This document shows, one piece after another, positions 52,277 through 60,559 of a stretch of DNA of 64,000 nucleotides; positions within the stretch are counted from its first letter, which is position 1, and the number at the start of each line of letters is the position of its first letter. Origin of the DNA: an uncultured Bacteroides sp. (lineage in GTDB: Bacteria > Bacteroidota > Bacteroidia > Bacteroidales > Bacteroidaceae); the NCBI GenBank assembly GCA_949294185.1, contig CASFGA010000011.1, forward strand, positions 62,001-126,000, in the 5' to 3' direction. Below the pieces are notes generated by a model. It saw only the letters and a list, made by a program, of their open reading frames with translations. It was not told the origin of the DNA and made no database searches. Made by a program: the position numbers and the translations under genes.

Positions 52277-53467
52277 ATGCTTTGGAAACTATTAAGACAA
52301 CATATCAGCCTGTCGCAACTGACAGGATTCTTTTTGGCCAATCTTTTCGGAATGGTCATTGTGCTGCTCAGCGTGCAGTTCTACAAAGATATAGTGCCTG
52401 TCTTTACGCAGGGAGACAGCTTCATGAAAAAGGATTATCTGATAATCAGCAAGCGGGTCAGTACACTGGGTACGGTTATCGGGAGAAGCAATACTTTTAC
52501 AGAGTCTGATATAGTCCGTTTGCAGGAGCAGCCCTTCACGAAAAGCGTAGGGGAGTTTTCTCCGGCACGCTTCAAGGTTTATGCCGGAATGGGCATACAG
52601 GGGATGCAGCTTTCTACTGCTATGTTTTTCGAGTCTGTCCCCGACCGTTTTGTGGATATAAAGCTTGACGAATGGATGTTTCGCGAGGGACAGGAAGAGA
52701 TTCCCATCATCATTCCCCGCAACTATCTGAACCTTTACAACTTTGGTTTCGCCCAAAGCCGCAATCTTCCGCAGATTTCCGAAGGGGTGATGGGAATGAT
52801 GAGGCTTGATATCCGTATGAGCGGGCGGGGGCAGACAAAAGCGATGAAAGGGCGTATCGTGGGTTTTTCCGACCGGCTGAATACAATTCTTGTGCCTGAG
52901 GATTTCATGCTTTGGGCCAACCGCATGTATGGCGACGGCAAAGAGACGCTCCCTTCGCGTCTGATTGTGGAAGTGGATAATCCGGCTGACGACCGCATCG
53001 CGAAGTATTTTAAGGAAAACGGCTATGAAACGGAGGGAGACAAGCTTGATGCCGGAAAAACGGCATGGTTCTTGAAAATCATTGTGGGCATCGTCCTTTC
53101 CGTCGGTCTGCTGATAAGCGTTCTTTCATTCTATATCCTGATGCTCAGCATTTATCTGTTGTTGCAGAAGAATACGGCCAAGCTTGAAAATCTTCTGCTC
53201 ATCGGCTACAGTCCCGCCCGTGTGGCTCGTCCGTATCAAGTGCTGGCGGTAGGTTTGAATCTTGCGGTATTGGGCTTAGGGATGCTGACAGTCATGTTGG
53301 TGCGCTCGCAGTATCTTGATTTTATCGGGCGCATATTTCCGGATGTGTCGGGCGGAGAAACGTTGTTGCCCGCCTTGCTGGCAGGCGGTGTATTGTTTCT
53401 GCTCGTTTCCGTGTTGAATATATGGATTGTGCGGCGTAAGGTGAACGCCATCTGGACAAGGCGGTAA
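52277..53467 (+). CDS. FtsX/MacB-type ABC transporter permease
   Basis: ATG 52277 is chosen because it opens the first membrane helix (LSQLTGFFLANLFGMVIVLLS); the longer frame begins in the upstream ATPase gene at a TTG. A periplasmic domain of ~230 residues follows, then three C-terminal helices (IIVGIVLSVGLLISVLSFYILMLSIYLLL, LAVGLNLAVLGLGMLTVMLV, LLPALLAGGVLFLLVSVLNIWIV). This is the FtsX/LolE topology. With the ATPase it may act on lipoproteins or the cell wall; the neighbouring lipoproteins make that attractive but unproven. Confidence 0.85.
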   Translation: MLWKLLRQHISLSQLTGFFLANLFGMVIVLLSVQFYKDIVPVFTQGDSFMKKDYLIISKRVSTLGTVIGRSNTFTESDIVRLQEQPFTKSVGEFSPARFKVYAGMGIQGMQLSTAMFFESVPDRFVDIKLDEWMFREGQEEIPIIIPRNYLNLYNFGFAQSRNLPQISEGVMGMMRLDIRMSGRGQTKAMKGRIVGFSDRLNTILVPEDFMLWANRMYGDGKETLPSRLIVEVDNPADDRIAKYFKENGYETEGDKLDAGKTAWFLKIIVGIVLSVGLLISVLSFYILMLSIYLLLQKNTAKLENLLLIGYSPARVARPYQVLAVGLNLAVLGLGMLTVMLVRSQYLDFIGRIFPDVSGGETLLPALLAGGVLFLLVSVLNIWIVRRKVNAIWTRR

Positions 53468-53485
53468 ATCTTGCTCTTGATGCCG

Positions 53486-53556
53486 AAAAAGTTTCATGCC
53501 GGCAAAAATTTTGTTTACACTTTTGAAACAAAGTCTTTGCCGGCATGAAACTTTTT
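53486..53556. terminator. Large bidirectional hairpin between convergent operons
   Basis: A perfect 21-bp inverted repeat (53486-53506/53536-53556) encloses 29 nt that contain a second 7-bp stem (TTTGTTT/AAACAAA). T tracts flank both sides, so it can stop the ABC operon and the oxidoreductase operon. Confidence 0.8.
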
Positions 53557-53605
53557 GCTTTCCGCTTGACGCTGTGTGATTATAAGTCTGGCGGGAAAAA
53601 GAGGC

Positions 53606-54592
53606 TTATAGTTTGTTCAGTATTTTGTCCATCACCCAGTTGGTGGGAGTAGCACTGACACCGTCGCATGTGCATACGGCCTTACCTTGCAGGTGCTCTA
53701 CCACAGTCTTGATTAGCGGGAGCTGTACGTGGGGCGGATTGGGAGGCAGGATTTCTTCTCGTCCGCGTTCGGTATGCAGGGCGATAGGTTCGTAAGTGAA
53801 GACGGAGAAACAAATCATTCCTTTGTCTCCGATAATTTCGATGCGGTCTTCCTTGGCCGATTCGTGGGCCACGAAACACCATGAACCCGAACCGGGCAGT
53901 CCCGATTCGAACTTGAAGCACGCGCTGATGGTGTCTTCTGCCTCGTAAAGCCCTCCACGGTTGCTTTTATATCCTTCAGCTTCAAGAATACATCCGAACA
54001 TATCTTGCAGCAGGTCTAATTGGTGGGGGGCGAGATCATAGAAATATCCGCCTCCGGCAATGTCGGGCTGTACGCGCCACGGCAGATTTGTGCTGTTATA
54101 GTCCAGATCGCGCGGCGGTTGGGCAAACCGGATCTGTATGTTGATTACGTTTCCGATTTCTCCTTCCTCAACCAACTGGCGCACTTTCTGGAAGTAAGGC
54201 AGATAACGGCGGTAGTAAGCCACGAAGCAGGGTACTCCTGTTTCTCTTGAGATGCGGTTGATACGTGCACAGTCTTCGTAGCTGGCTGCCATCGGCTTCT
54301 CGATGTAGACCGGTTTTCCCGCCTTCATGGCCATGATGGCAAAGGTGGCGTGTGAGGAGGGAGGGGTGGCGATGTAGATTGCATTCACATCTTCGTCGCC
54401 TATCAGCTCCTGTGCGTCGGTATACCACCGCGGAATGTTGTGGCGCATGGCATACGATTTTACTTTCTCTTCGTCTCGGCTCATCACGGCCACTACCTTC
54501 GAGTCTTTTACCATATTGAAAGCCGGTCCGCTCTTTTTCTCGGTCACTTCTCCGCAGCCGATAAATCCCCACTTTACTTTATCTAATGTCAT
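53606..54592 (-). CDS. Gfo/Idh/MocA family oxidoreductase
   Basis: An N-terminal Rossmann domain with GFIGCGEVTE binds NAD(P). The EKP motif (VYIEKPMA) carries the catalytic/cofactor lysine. The C-terminal domain has the substrate-site sequence GGGYFYDLAPHQLDLLQDMFG, where the His and Asp usually take part in catalysis. Family members oxidise or reduce sugars and sugar derivatives. It is the last gene of a three-gene operon, overlapping the solute-binding protein gene by 4 nt. It has no signal peptide, so it works in the cytoplasm. Confidence 0.9.
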   Translation of the reverse strand: MTLDKVKWGFIGCGEVTEKKSGPAFNMVKDSKVVAVMSRDEEKVKSYAMRHNIPRWYTDAQELIGDEDVNAIYIATPPSSHATFAIMAMKAGKPVYIEKPMAASYEDCARINRISRETGVPCFVAYYRRYLPYFQKVRQLVEEGEIGNVINIQIRFAQPPRDLDYNSTNLPWRVQPDIAGGGYFYDLAPHQLDLLQDMFGCILEAEGYKSNRGGLYEAEDTISACFKFESGLPGSGSWCFVAHESAKEDRIEIIGDKGMICFSVFTYEPIALHTERGREEILPPNPPHVQLPLIKTVVEHLQGKAVCTCDGVSATPTNWVMDKILNKL

Positions 54593-55404
54593 TTGAAGTA
54601 TTTTTTATATAGTTCGTGATATTCCTTGCTTTCTGTAAAGGCTTCCAACCAACGGTTCAGACTGTCGCACAATATGGGTGAATGCTTGCTTACTCCCCAT
54701 GCATATAGTTGGGTAAATCCGATATCCGTATTGATATCCAGATTGGGATAGTCGTCTATGGTGGCCCGGGCAATGTTTTCGTCACATACGGCATAATCAA
54801 TGTCTTTTCCTGCCACCATTGCCATCAGCTGTTCTTCTCCATATAGTTCCACTTCCTCCGTATAGATGGTGTCGGCAATCTCGCTTATCAGATTATGGAT
54901 GCGCACCAGTGCCGGAGAATCTTTGATGACATGCAGGGTTTTCTGAGCCAATTCAAGTTGGTTGCGGATATAAAGGCTGTCTGCATCAGGTTTGCGTTGC
55001 ACTAAAACCTGCTTGCTCAGCAGTATCGTGCGGGTAAAGAGCAGCGAGTCTTTGAAAGCGGTCGTTACGGCGGTTTCAGCTCCCAGTATGTCATACCGTC
55101 CTTCCTGTATGCCCTGCAACCGCTTGTTGAAACTCATTTCAGGCATCAGCTCAAGCTTCAGTCCTTTGGCCTTGGCAAAGGCGTTCAGCAGTTCATAGTC
55201 AAATCCCTGGATAGTATCTTCGTCTACATGGTAGCTGATTGCATTGTATTCTGTCACGGCTCTCAGTATGCCTGATTCGGCTATCTGCGGATAGTCTCTC
55301 GGTGTAAAGGACGGTTCGGGCGGATTCTGCCGTGTGTTGAGCAGAATGACGGCGACTATGGTTGCCATAACGATGCACGTGTAACGGATGATGCGCTTTT
55401 TCAT
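54589..55404 (-). CDS. Membrane-anchored solute-binding protein (SBP_bac_3/MltF N-domain-like)
   Basis: The start is ATG 55404; the upstream in-frame codon at 55419 is TTG and overlaps the porin gene. An uncleaved-looking N-terminal helix (IIRYTCIVMATIVAVILL) is followed by a type 3 solute-binding fold: SGILRAVTEYNAISYHVDEDTIQGFDYELLNAFAKAKGLKLEL, GRYDILGAETAVT, and AVCDENIARATIDDYPNL. The same fold forms the N-terminal half of the lytic transglycosylase MltF, but here the SLT catalytic domain is absent. No ABC permease lies nearby, so a sensing or scaffold role is likely. Confidence 0.82.
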   Translation of the reverse strand: MKKRIIRYTCIVMATIVAVILLNTRQNPPEPSFTPRDYPQIAESGILRAVTEYNAISYHVDEDTIQGFDYELLNAFAKAKGLKLELMPEMSFNKRLQGIQEGRYDILGAETAVTTAFKDSLLFTRTILLSKQVLVQRKPDADSLYIRNQLELAQKTLHVIKDSPALVRIHNLISEIADTIYTEEVELYGEEQLMAMVAGKDIDYAVCDENIARATIDDYPNLDINTDIGFTQLYAWGVSKHSPILCDSLNRWLEAFTESKEYHELYKKYFK

Positions 55405-55411
55405 AAGTTTG

Positions 55412-57517
55412 TCAGTCAAAGAAGTTCCACGATATGCCGATTTTCAGGATGCGCGGATTTAACGGATAATGCGGAGCTAAGAAGTAGCTGTTTCCTTTCG
55501 TGCCTTGCACCAGATTGTACATCTGCACAAAAATGCGTGTGCGCTTCAGATGCAGGTTGATGTATCCGTTCACTAACGGATATCCTCCCAGTTTATATCT
55601 TGTATCAGCATTTTGCAGATAGAATTGCCCGATGGCAGGGGCGTAGTCGGGCGCGTAATATTCCGTGAAATACCGGATATCTGCTCCCATTTCGATATTC
55701 AGCACCTTTTTGGCCAAGGCAAACTTGATGTAGAGATTGTGATACAGCACCAGTTCGGGCAGGGGAAGTATACTCTGGTTGCTTGATGTCTGATAAGTCA
55801 CCTCGTTGTCCAGATGCAGGATGCCGAGCTTGAAATCCTGACGCAGTGATGCGCTGAACACCTGAATGCTTCCGGAATGCTGCTTGACGGCCACATCGTT
55901 TTTATAATATACGGATGTCGCGTCGTTTGCCGTTTCTGTATACTTCTTCGATGCATTATCCAGATAAGTGTAGTTCGTGATGTTTTCCACACCTGCTTTA
56001 AGCTTTGTCCGCCATCGGTCAATGCTTAATTGCCCCTCGATGCGTGTACGCATGATTTTCGACAGGTCGTTGTTGTCCCACCAATAGTGCTTGGAGTGGA
56101 AATGTCGGTAATAGAATGTCGGGTTCAGATTCTTGATGTAGGCATTTGCCTCCAGCCGGACAGTGTCATTGAAGAGGCGGAAGTTCAGGTCTCCTCGTCC
56201 TTCAATGCTGAATTGTCCGGCATCTTCTCCGGCAAGAGCTATTTCGCCCAACACATTATAGTGGAAAGTCTTTCCTTGCTCCTTGATAAGCTGTCCACCC
56301 ACCGACAGTATATTTTCCTTGTGGTCGGTAGGAATGCGTCTTCCCGCTGTTCCGTCGAGAGTGTCAGTCAGTGTAAAACGGCGGTGTTCAAAGCTCATAA
56401 AGGCCGTCAGCCCCGCTTTCGCCCACTCGTTGAACCCTTCACGTAAAGAAATTCCTACTGTGTTTTTTATGGAGAAATGCTTGGTAATGTCTGTAGAGTC
56501 ATTTCCCAAATAATTATGTTCGAAATATTCTTGGTTTTGTTGGGTATCGTAAGATACGTATTTTCGTCGGTTGATGTCCAGATTCAGCGTGTGTATGAAG
56601 CTCGTGACCGGAACAAATACTGTTTTCGTTATAGTATCGCTTTCTTCAGTCACATCACGGTAAAATCCCAGATTATAGCGGTGGGTCAGAAAAGCATGAT
56701 ACCCCGTGTTGTTGTTCCAGATATCCGACAGGTTGACCGGCATGTCGTAGGTGTTATAAGTCCGCCTTCCTCCGGCCATCTCTAATGGATTGGTGATATA
56801 TCGGTCGTCTGTCAGACCTCCGTTCTCGGCCACCTTCAGGTTTTCATTGATAAAACTGAAGTGCATGTCGTAGTTGTCGCCCTGATAATAGGCGAAAAGA
56901 TTGCCGTTGAATAAGGCTGTCGACTGGTTGGAGTATTTTCCTCGTCCGTATGTATAGTCGATGTCGAATCCGAAGCCTAACCGTTTGTTTGCATTGACTG
57001 CAAAATGAGCCTTGAAACGCTCTTCTCCGTATCGGCCGTTACCTTGCTTGTAGTATGTCAGGTTTGTAAAAGGAGATTTTGTGTTGGTATAAATGATGTC
57101 TTCAGGCTTGCGTACAGTGAAATCGTAAGGGTCTGTAAAGAAGAACTGGCTTGTTTCCTTTCTTTCGAAGAATACATGTGAGATGCGTGGCGCTCCCAGA
57201 TTACCTAAATAAGTATAGTGTCCGGTAGGTCCGCCTGTATCGTTCGTATTTTGGAATCCGTGTTGCAGGGTGTCTACCGGTATCTCAGTGACAGTTCCAA
57301 GTCGGTTGTCTATTTTCCATGACTTCAGTCCTATGGGAATCGTATTGGCATCAATGACAGCAGTCGTGTCGATAGGGTTTCCGTTACGGTCATATCGGTT
57401 GTTTCCCATTCCGGAAGCTGCGTTCCCGAACTGGTCAAATTCGTTGAGCATGTTATTTTGAGCGTACATGCTTCCGCAAAACAGGAGAGCAGCCGCAACT
57501 GAAAGTATCTTTTTCAT
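55412..57517 (-). CDS. Outer-membrane beta-barrel protein, putative porin (Porin_10-like)
   Basis: The signal peptide is MKKILSVAAALLFCGSMYAQ. The 700-residue protein consists of many alternating aromatic beta-strands (FGFGFDIDYTYGRGKYSN, AYYQGDNYDMHFSFINE, KLGGYPLVNGYINLHLKRTRIFVQMYN) and ends in LKIGISWNFFD, the aromatic C-terminal strand that BAM recognises. The pattern matches Bacteroidales 'putative porin' (Porin_10). It opens an operon with the solute-binding protein (7-nt gap) and the oxidoreductase. Its promoter lies so close that the message is almost leaderless. Confidence 0.82.
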   Translation of the reverse strand: MKKILSVAAALLFCGSMYAQNNMLNEFDQFGNAASGMGNNRYDRNGNPIDTTAVIDANTIPIGLKSWKIDNRLGTVTEIPVDTLQHGFQNTNDTGGPTGHYTYLGNLGAPRISHVFFERKETSQFFFTDPYDFTVRKPEDIIYTNTKSPFTNLTYYKQGNGRYGEERFKAHFAVNANKRLGFGFDIDYTYGRGKYSNQSTALFNGNLFAYYQGDNYDMHFSFINENLKVAENGGLTDDRYITNPLEMAGGRRTYNTYDMPVNLSDIWNNNTGYHAFLTHRYNLGFYRDVTEESDTITKTVFVPVTSFIHTLNLDINRRKYVSYDTQQNQEYFEHNYLGNDSTDITKHFSIKNTVGISLREGFNEWAKAGLTAFMSFEHRRFTLTDTLDGTAGRRIPTDHKENILSVGGQLIKEQGKTFHYNVLGEIALAGEDAGQFSIEGRGDLNFRLFNDTVRLEANAYIKNLNPTFYYRHFHSKHYWWDNNDLSKIMRTRIEGQLSIDRWRTKLKAGVENITNYTYLDNASKKYTETANDATSVYYKNDVAVKQHSGSIQVFSASLRQDFKLGILHLDNEVTYQTSSNQSILPLPELVLYHNLYIKFALAKKVLNIEMGADIRYFTEYYAPDYAPAIGQFYLQNADTRYKLGGYPLVNGYINLHLKRTRIFVQMYNLVQGTKGNSYFLAPHYPLNPRILKIGISWNFFD

Positions 57518-57524
57518 AATGTGG

Positions 57525-57532
57525 CAAAGATA
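57525..57532 (-). promoter_or_regulatory. -7 box (TATCTTTG) immediately upstream of the porin start
   Basis: The minus strand reads TATCTTTG and only 7 nt separate it from ATG 57517. Transcription should begin about 3-7 nt after the box, at or next to the start codon. Confidence 0.6.
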
Positions 57533-57554
57533 CTATTTTTAGTTGTAAGTACAA

Positions 57555-57605
57555 AAATGCTCCGTTACAGAACGTGAAAAAGTCACGAATTGTAGCGGAG
57601 CATTT
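57555..57605 (-). terminator. Nested hairpin terminator after the 2-oxoacid oxidoreductase operon
   Basis: An outer 15-bp stem (57555-57569/57591-57605, one G-U) contains an inner 5-bp stem CGTGA/TCACG. On the minus strand TTTTGTA follows. Confidence 0.75.
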
Positions 57606-57651
57606 GATATCTGTAGCAGACAGCAGTACTTTGCCGTTTCCTTTCTGTCTC

Positions 57652-58194
57652 TTAAACTGCTTTGATGATGTCCATGCCGATTTTGATGGCCTCTTCATTC
57701 ATCGGGATGAGATGATGGTGGCGTTCGGGCAATGTTTTCTTCAAAGCTTTGACTACACTTTCGATAGAAACTGCCGGACAAATCTTCAGCAAGCCTCCCA
57801 AAACAATCATATTGAATGCCTTGGCCATTTTTCGTTCGTTGGCTTCATCCATTGCGTCTATGCGATAAATCTGGATATCCTTGCGTGTCGGCGGGTTGAT
57901 GATGCCATATCCGTCGTAGATAAGTATGCCTCCAGGCTTTACCTTGTTTTCAAATTTTGCAAGAGACGGTTGGTTGAGAATGATGGCTACATCATATTTG
58001 CTTAGAATAGGTGATGATATGCGTTCGTCACTGACGATGACGGTGACATTGGCCGTTCCACCGCGCTGTTCAGGGCCGTAAGCGGGCATCCAGGTAACCT
58101 CTTTCCCTTCCATAAGTCCGGAATATGCAAGAATCTTCCCCATAGAAAGTACTCCTTGCCCGCCGAAACCTGCGATGATTATTTCTTGTTTCAT
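57652..58194 (-). CDS. 2-oxoacid:ferredoxin oxidoreductase, gamma subunit
   Basis: This 180-residue subunit has the glycine-rich start IIAGFGGQGVLSMGKILA and MPAYGPEQRGGTANVTVIVSD, both hallmarks of the gamma domain of KorC/VorC-type enzymes, followed by YDVAIILNQPSLAKFENKVKPGG. It completes a complex with the alpha and beta subunits encoded upstream. The gene lies 20 bp after the beta subunit gene and ends the operon, before a nested hairpin terminator. Confidence 0.88.
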   Translation of the reverse strand: MKQEIIIAGFGGQGVLSMGKILAYSGLMEGKEVTWMPAYGPEQRGGTANVTVIVSDERISSPILSKYDVAIILNQPSLAKFENKVKPGGILIYDGYGIINPPTRKDIQIYRIDAMDEANERKMAKAFNMIVLGGLLKICPAVSIESVVKALKKTLPERHHHLIPMNEEAIKIGMDIIKAV

Positions 58195-58214
58195 TTGTAT
58201 AATAGGTTTTTATC

Positions 58215-58994
58215 TTATTCTTGTTTAGGTTCGCTTGTATCTTTCAGGTCGCCCAACGGATAGAATGGGAACATATTCTCTACCATCCATTTGTTCGCAG
58301 CGTCGGGAGTCATTTTCCATCCGGAATTACAGGTTGATACGATTTCCACCAGATTGGAGCCTTTCCCTTGCATCGAGTTTTCAAATGCTTTGCGGATGGC
58401 TTTCTTTGCCTTCCGGATGGCGGCTACAGTGTGTACGGACTGTCGTGTCACGTAGCAGGTGCCTTGCAGTGTCGCAGCAATCTCTGTCATTTTGAGCGGA
58501 TATCCGTGTATTTCTGGAATACGTCCGTAAGGACAGGTAGCTGTTTTCATTCCTAACAGTGTAGTGGGAGCCATTTGTCCGCCTGTCATGCCATAAATAG
58601 CATTGTTTATAAAGATGATGGTGATGTTTTCACCTCGATTTAATGCATGGATTGTTTCAGCGGTTCCGATACATGCCAGGTCTCCATCGCCCTGATAAGT
58701 GAATACCAAGCGGTCTGGCCATAGGCGTTTGATGGCTGATGCAAGTGCGGGAGCTCGTCCGTGTGCGGCTTCCTGACAGTCTATGTCCAGATAATTATAC
58801 ATGAATACGGCACATCCTACCGGACTGACACCTATTGCCTTTTCTGTCATGCCCATCTCTTCGATGACTTCCGCTATCAACTTGTGCACTACACCGTGGC
58901 TGCATCCGGGACAGTAATGCATGGGGTTGTCGTTGAGCAGGTGAGGTTTCTGGTATACCAGATTCTCAGGCTTTATAATATCTTCTTTTGTCAT
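58215..58994 (-). CDS. 2-oxoacid:ferredoxin oxidoreductase, beta (thiamine diphosphate) subunit
   Basis: The start is ATG 58994; the longer frame runs into the small membrane-protein gene. The beta subunit binds thiamine diphosphate and an Fe-S cluster: YCPGCSHGVVHKL near the N-terminus, PVGCAVFMYNYLDIDC, and the ThDP/Mg motif YQGDGDLACIGTAETIHALNRGENITIIFINNAIYGMTGGQ. The enzyme oxidatively decarboxylates a 2-oxoacid to acyl-CoA, reducing ferredoxin. 2-oxoglutarate or branched-chain 2-oxoacids are the likely substrates; sequence alone does not decide. Confidence 0.9.
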   Translation of the reverse strand: MTKEDIIKPENLVYQKPHLLNDNPMHYCPGCSHGVVHKLIAEVIEEMGMTEKAIGVSPVGCAVFMYNYLDIDCQEAAHGRAPALASAIKRLWPDRLVFTYQGDGDLACIGTAETIHALNRGENITIIFINNAIYGMTGGQMAPTTLLGMKTATCPYGRIPEIHGYPLKMTEIAATLQGTCYVTRQSVHTVAAIRKAKKAIRKAFENSMQGKGSNLVEIVSTCNSGWKMTPDAANKWMVENMFPFYPLGDLKDTSEPKQE

Positions 58995-59010
58995 AATGGT
59001 CTTTCTATAA

Positions 59011-59184
59011 TTAACGTATAAGGAAACGGAAAACATATTCCATCATCTTCAGGAAAAGGGAAGCACCACAGACATAAAAGAATATGGTCTTATCTTCTCC
59101 GATTGAGAAATAGAGAATGACGGATACCACCGCTCCAATCATGAACAAGATGTTGAGTATATTTCTTATCTTATCAGTGTTCAT
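59011..59184 (-). CDS. 57-residue membrane protein inside the 2-oxoacid oxidoreductase operon
   Basis: An ATG at 59184 opens a 57-codon frame ending in TAA at 59011. It begins 6 nt after the alpha-subunit stop and ends 16 nt before the beta-subunit start, so it fits the operon exactly. The product starts MNTDKIRNILN and has a hydrophobic segment (~residues 11-27, ILFMIGAVVSVILYFSI) and a second hydrophobic stretch (~33-46, TIFFYVCGASLFLK), joined by the acidic turn GEDK. It ends in the basic FRFLIR. I do not know a named family. It could anchor the soluble complex at the membrane; that is inference. Confidence 0.7.
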   Translation of the reverse strand: MNTDKIRNILNILFMIGAVVSVILYFSIGEDKTIFFYVCGASLFLKMMEYVFRFLIR

Positions 59185-59190
59185 AATGAT

Positions 59191-60270
59191 TTATTTTATG
59201 AGTTTTTCTTTGATGGCCTCGATGACCTCATCCGGGTCGGGTACGATACCTCCTAAACGTCCGAAGTGTTCCACCGGAATGCGGCATTCAACGGCAAGAC
59301 GAACATCCTCTACCATCTGTCCGCTGTTCAACTCTACCGTCAGGATGCCTTTGATGTGTGATGCTCGTTCACGCAAAGCTTTGGTCGGGAAAGGCCATAA
59401 AGTTATAGGACGGAAGAGTCCTACTTTGATACCTTCTTCGCGAGCATGTTCCATGGACTTCTGCGCGATGCGGGCACATGATCCGAATGCAACAATGAGA
59501 TATTCGGCGTCATCGCAGTTGATTTCTTCGTAGCGTACTTCATTGGCCTCAATTTCGGCGTATTTCTTTTGCAGGTGGATATTGCGCTGCTCCATGATGG
59601 CGGGGTCAAGTTCCAATGAAGTTATGACATTGGGTTTGCGTCCCTTACGTCCGGTGGTAGCCCACGGGCATTGGGCGATGACTTCTTCGTCTGTGCGGCG
59701 TGGACGCGGAGCTGGCAATACAACCTTTTCCATCATCTGGCCAATGACACCGTCGGCAAGAATGATGGCAGGGTTGCGATATTTGAAAGCCAACCGAAAT
59801 CCCAACTCTACGAAGTCTGCCATTTCTTGAACAGATGCCGGAGCAAGGGCTATCAGATGATAGTCTCCGTGTCCGCCTCCTTTGGTAGTCTGGAAATAAT
59901 CGGCCTGACTGGGCTGGATGGTGCCCAGTCCGGGGCCTCCGCGCATTACGTTTACGATAAGGCACGGCAGTTCAGCACCGGCAATGTAGGAAATGCCTTC
60001 TTGCTTCAGGCTGACACCGGGACTGGAGGAGGATGTCATGACCATCTTTCCACTTCCGGCCCCTCCGTATACCATGTTGATAGCTGCCAATTCACTTTCA
60101 GCCTGAAGAACAACCATGCCGGTTGTTTCCCACGGCTTTTGTTCGGCAAGCGTTTCCAATACTTCTGATTGGGGAGTAATAGGATAACCGAAGTATCCGT
60201 CCACACCAATGCGGATAGCTGCATGGGCGATAGCTTCGTTTCCTTTCATAAGAACGACTTCTTCTGCCAT
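59191..60270 (-). CDS. vorB: 2-oxoacid:ferredoxin oxidoreductase, alpha subunit (VorB-type)
   Basis: The pyrimidine-binding alpha subunit: EEVVLMKGNEAIAHAAIRIG, GYPITPQSEVLETLA, QAESELAAINMVYGGAGSGKMVMTSSSSPGVSLKQEG and RGGPGLGTIQPSQADYF are characteristic. The 359-residue length and lack of a fused gamma domain match the family annotated 3-methyl-2-oxobutanoate dehydrogenase subunit VorB, though related enzymes act on 2-oxoglutarate. The gene follows the ferredoxin subunit and precedes the small membrane protein. Confidence 0.88.
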   Translation of the reverse strand: MAEEVVLMKGNEAIAHAAIRIGVDGYFGYPITPQSEVLETLAEQKPWETTGMVVLQAESELAAINMVYGGAGSGKMVMTSSSSPGVSLKQEGISYIAGAELPCLIVNVMRGGPGLGTIQPSQADYFQTTKGGGHGDYHLIALAPASVQEMADFVELGFRLAFKYRNPAIILADGVIGQMMEKVVLPAPRPRRTDEEVIAQCPWATTGRKGRKPNVITSLELDPAIMEQRNIHLQKKYAEIEANEVRYEEINCDDAEYLIVAFGSCARIAQKSMEHAREEGIKVGLFRPITLWPFPTKALRERASHIKGILTVELNSGQMVEDVRLAVECRIPVEHFGRLGGIVPDPDEVIEAIKEKLIK

Positions 60271-60305
60271 ATTGAGTTTTGATTTTTTTGTTTTAACGGA
60301 TGTAG

Positions 60306-60536
60306 TTACTCTTCACATTTAGCTCTGTACACAGTAAGGCAGGCGTCCGGACATACGATTGCGCATGAAGAACATCCGTTGCATGTATCTTCCACCACCT
60401 GTTGTACATAATTATATCCTTTTTGGTTTACTTTTGGGGTGAGTGACAATACGTGAAGCGGGCAAGCCACTACGCATAAGTTGCAGCCTTTGCACCGCTC
60501 TGTGTTCACTACCACCACACCTTTCATCTTAGCCAT
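60306..60536 (-). CDS. 2x[4Fe-4S] ferredoxin-like delta subunit
   Basis: This 76-residue protein has two classical clusters: CKGCNLCVVACP and CNGCSSCAIVCP. It is the delta subunit that passes electrons from the oxidoreductase core to free ferredoxin. It is located between the TPR protein and the alpha subunit in one operon (35 bp before alpha), the order expected for four-subunit Vor/Kor enzymes in Bacteroidota. Confidence 0.93.
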   Translation of the reverse strand: MAKMKGVVVVNTERCKGCNLCVVACPLHVLSLTPKVNQKGYNYVQQVVEDTCNGCSSCAIVCPDACLTVYRAKCEE

Positions 60537-60559
60537 ATTATTACGTATCTTTATATTAG

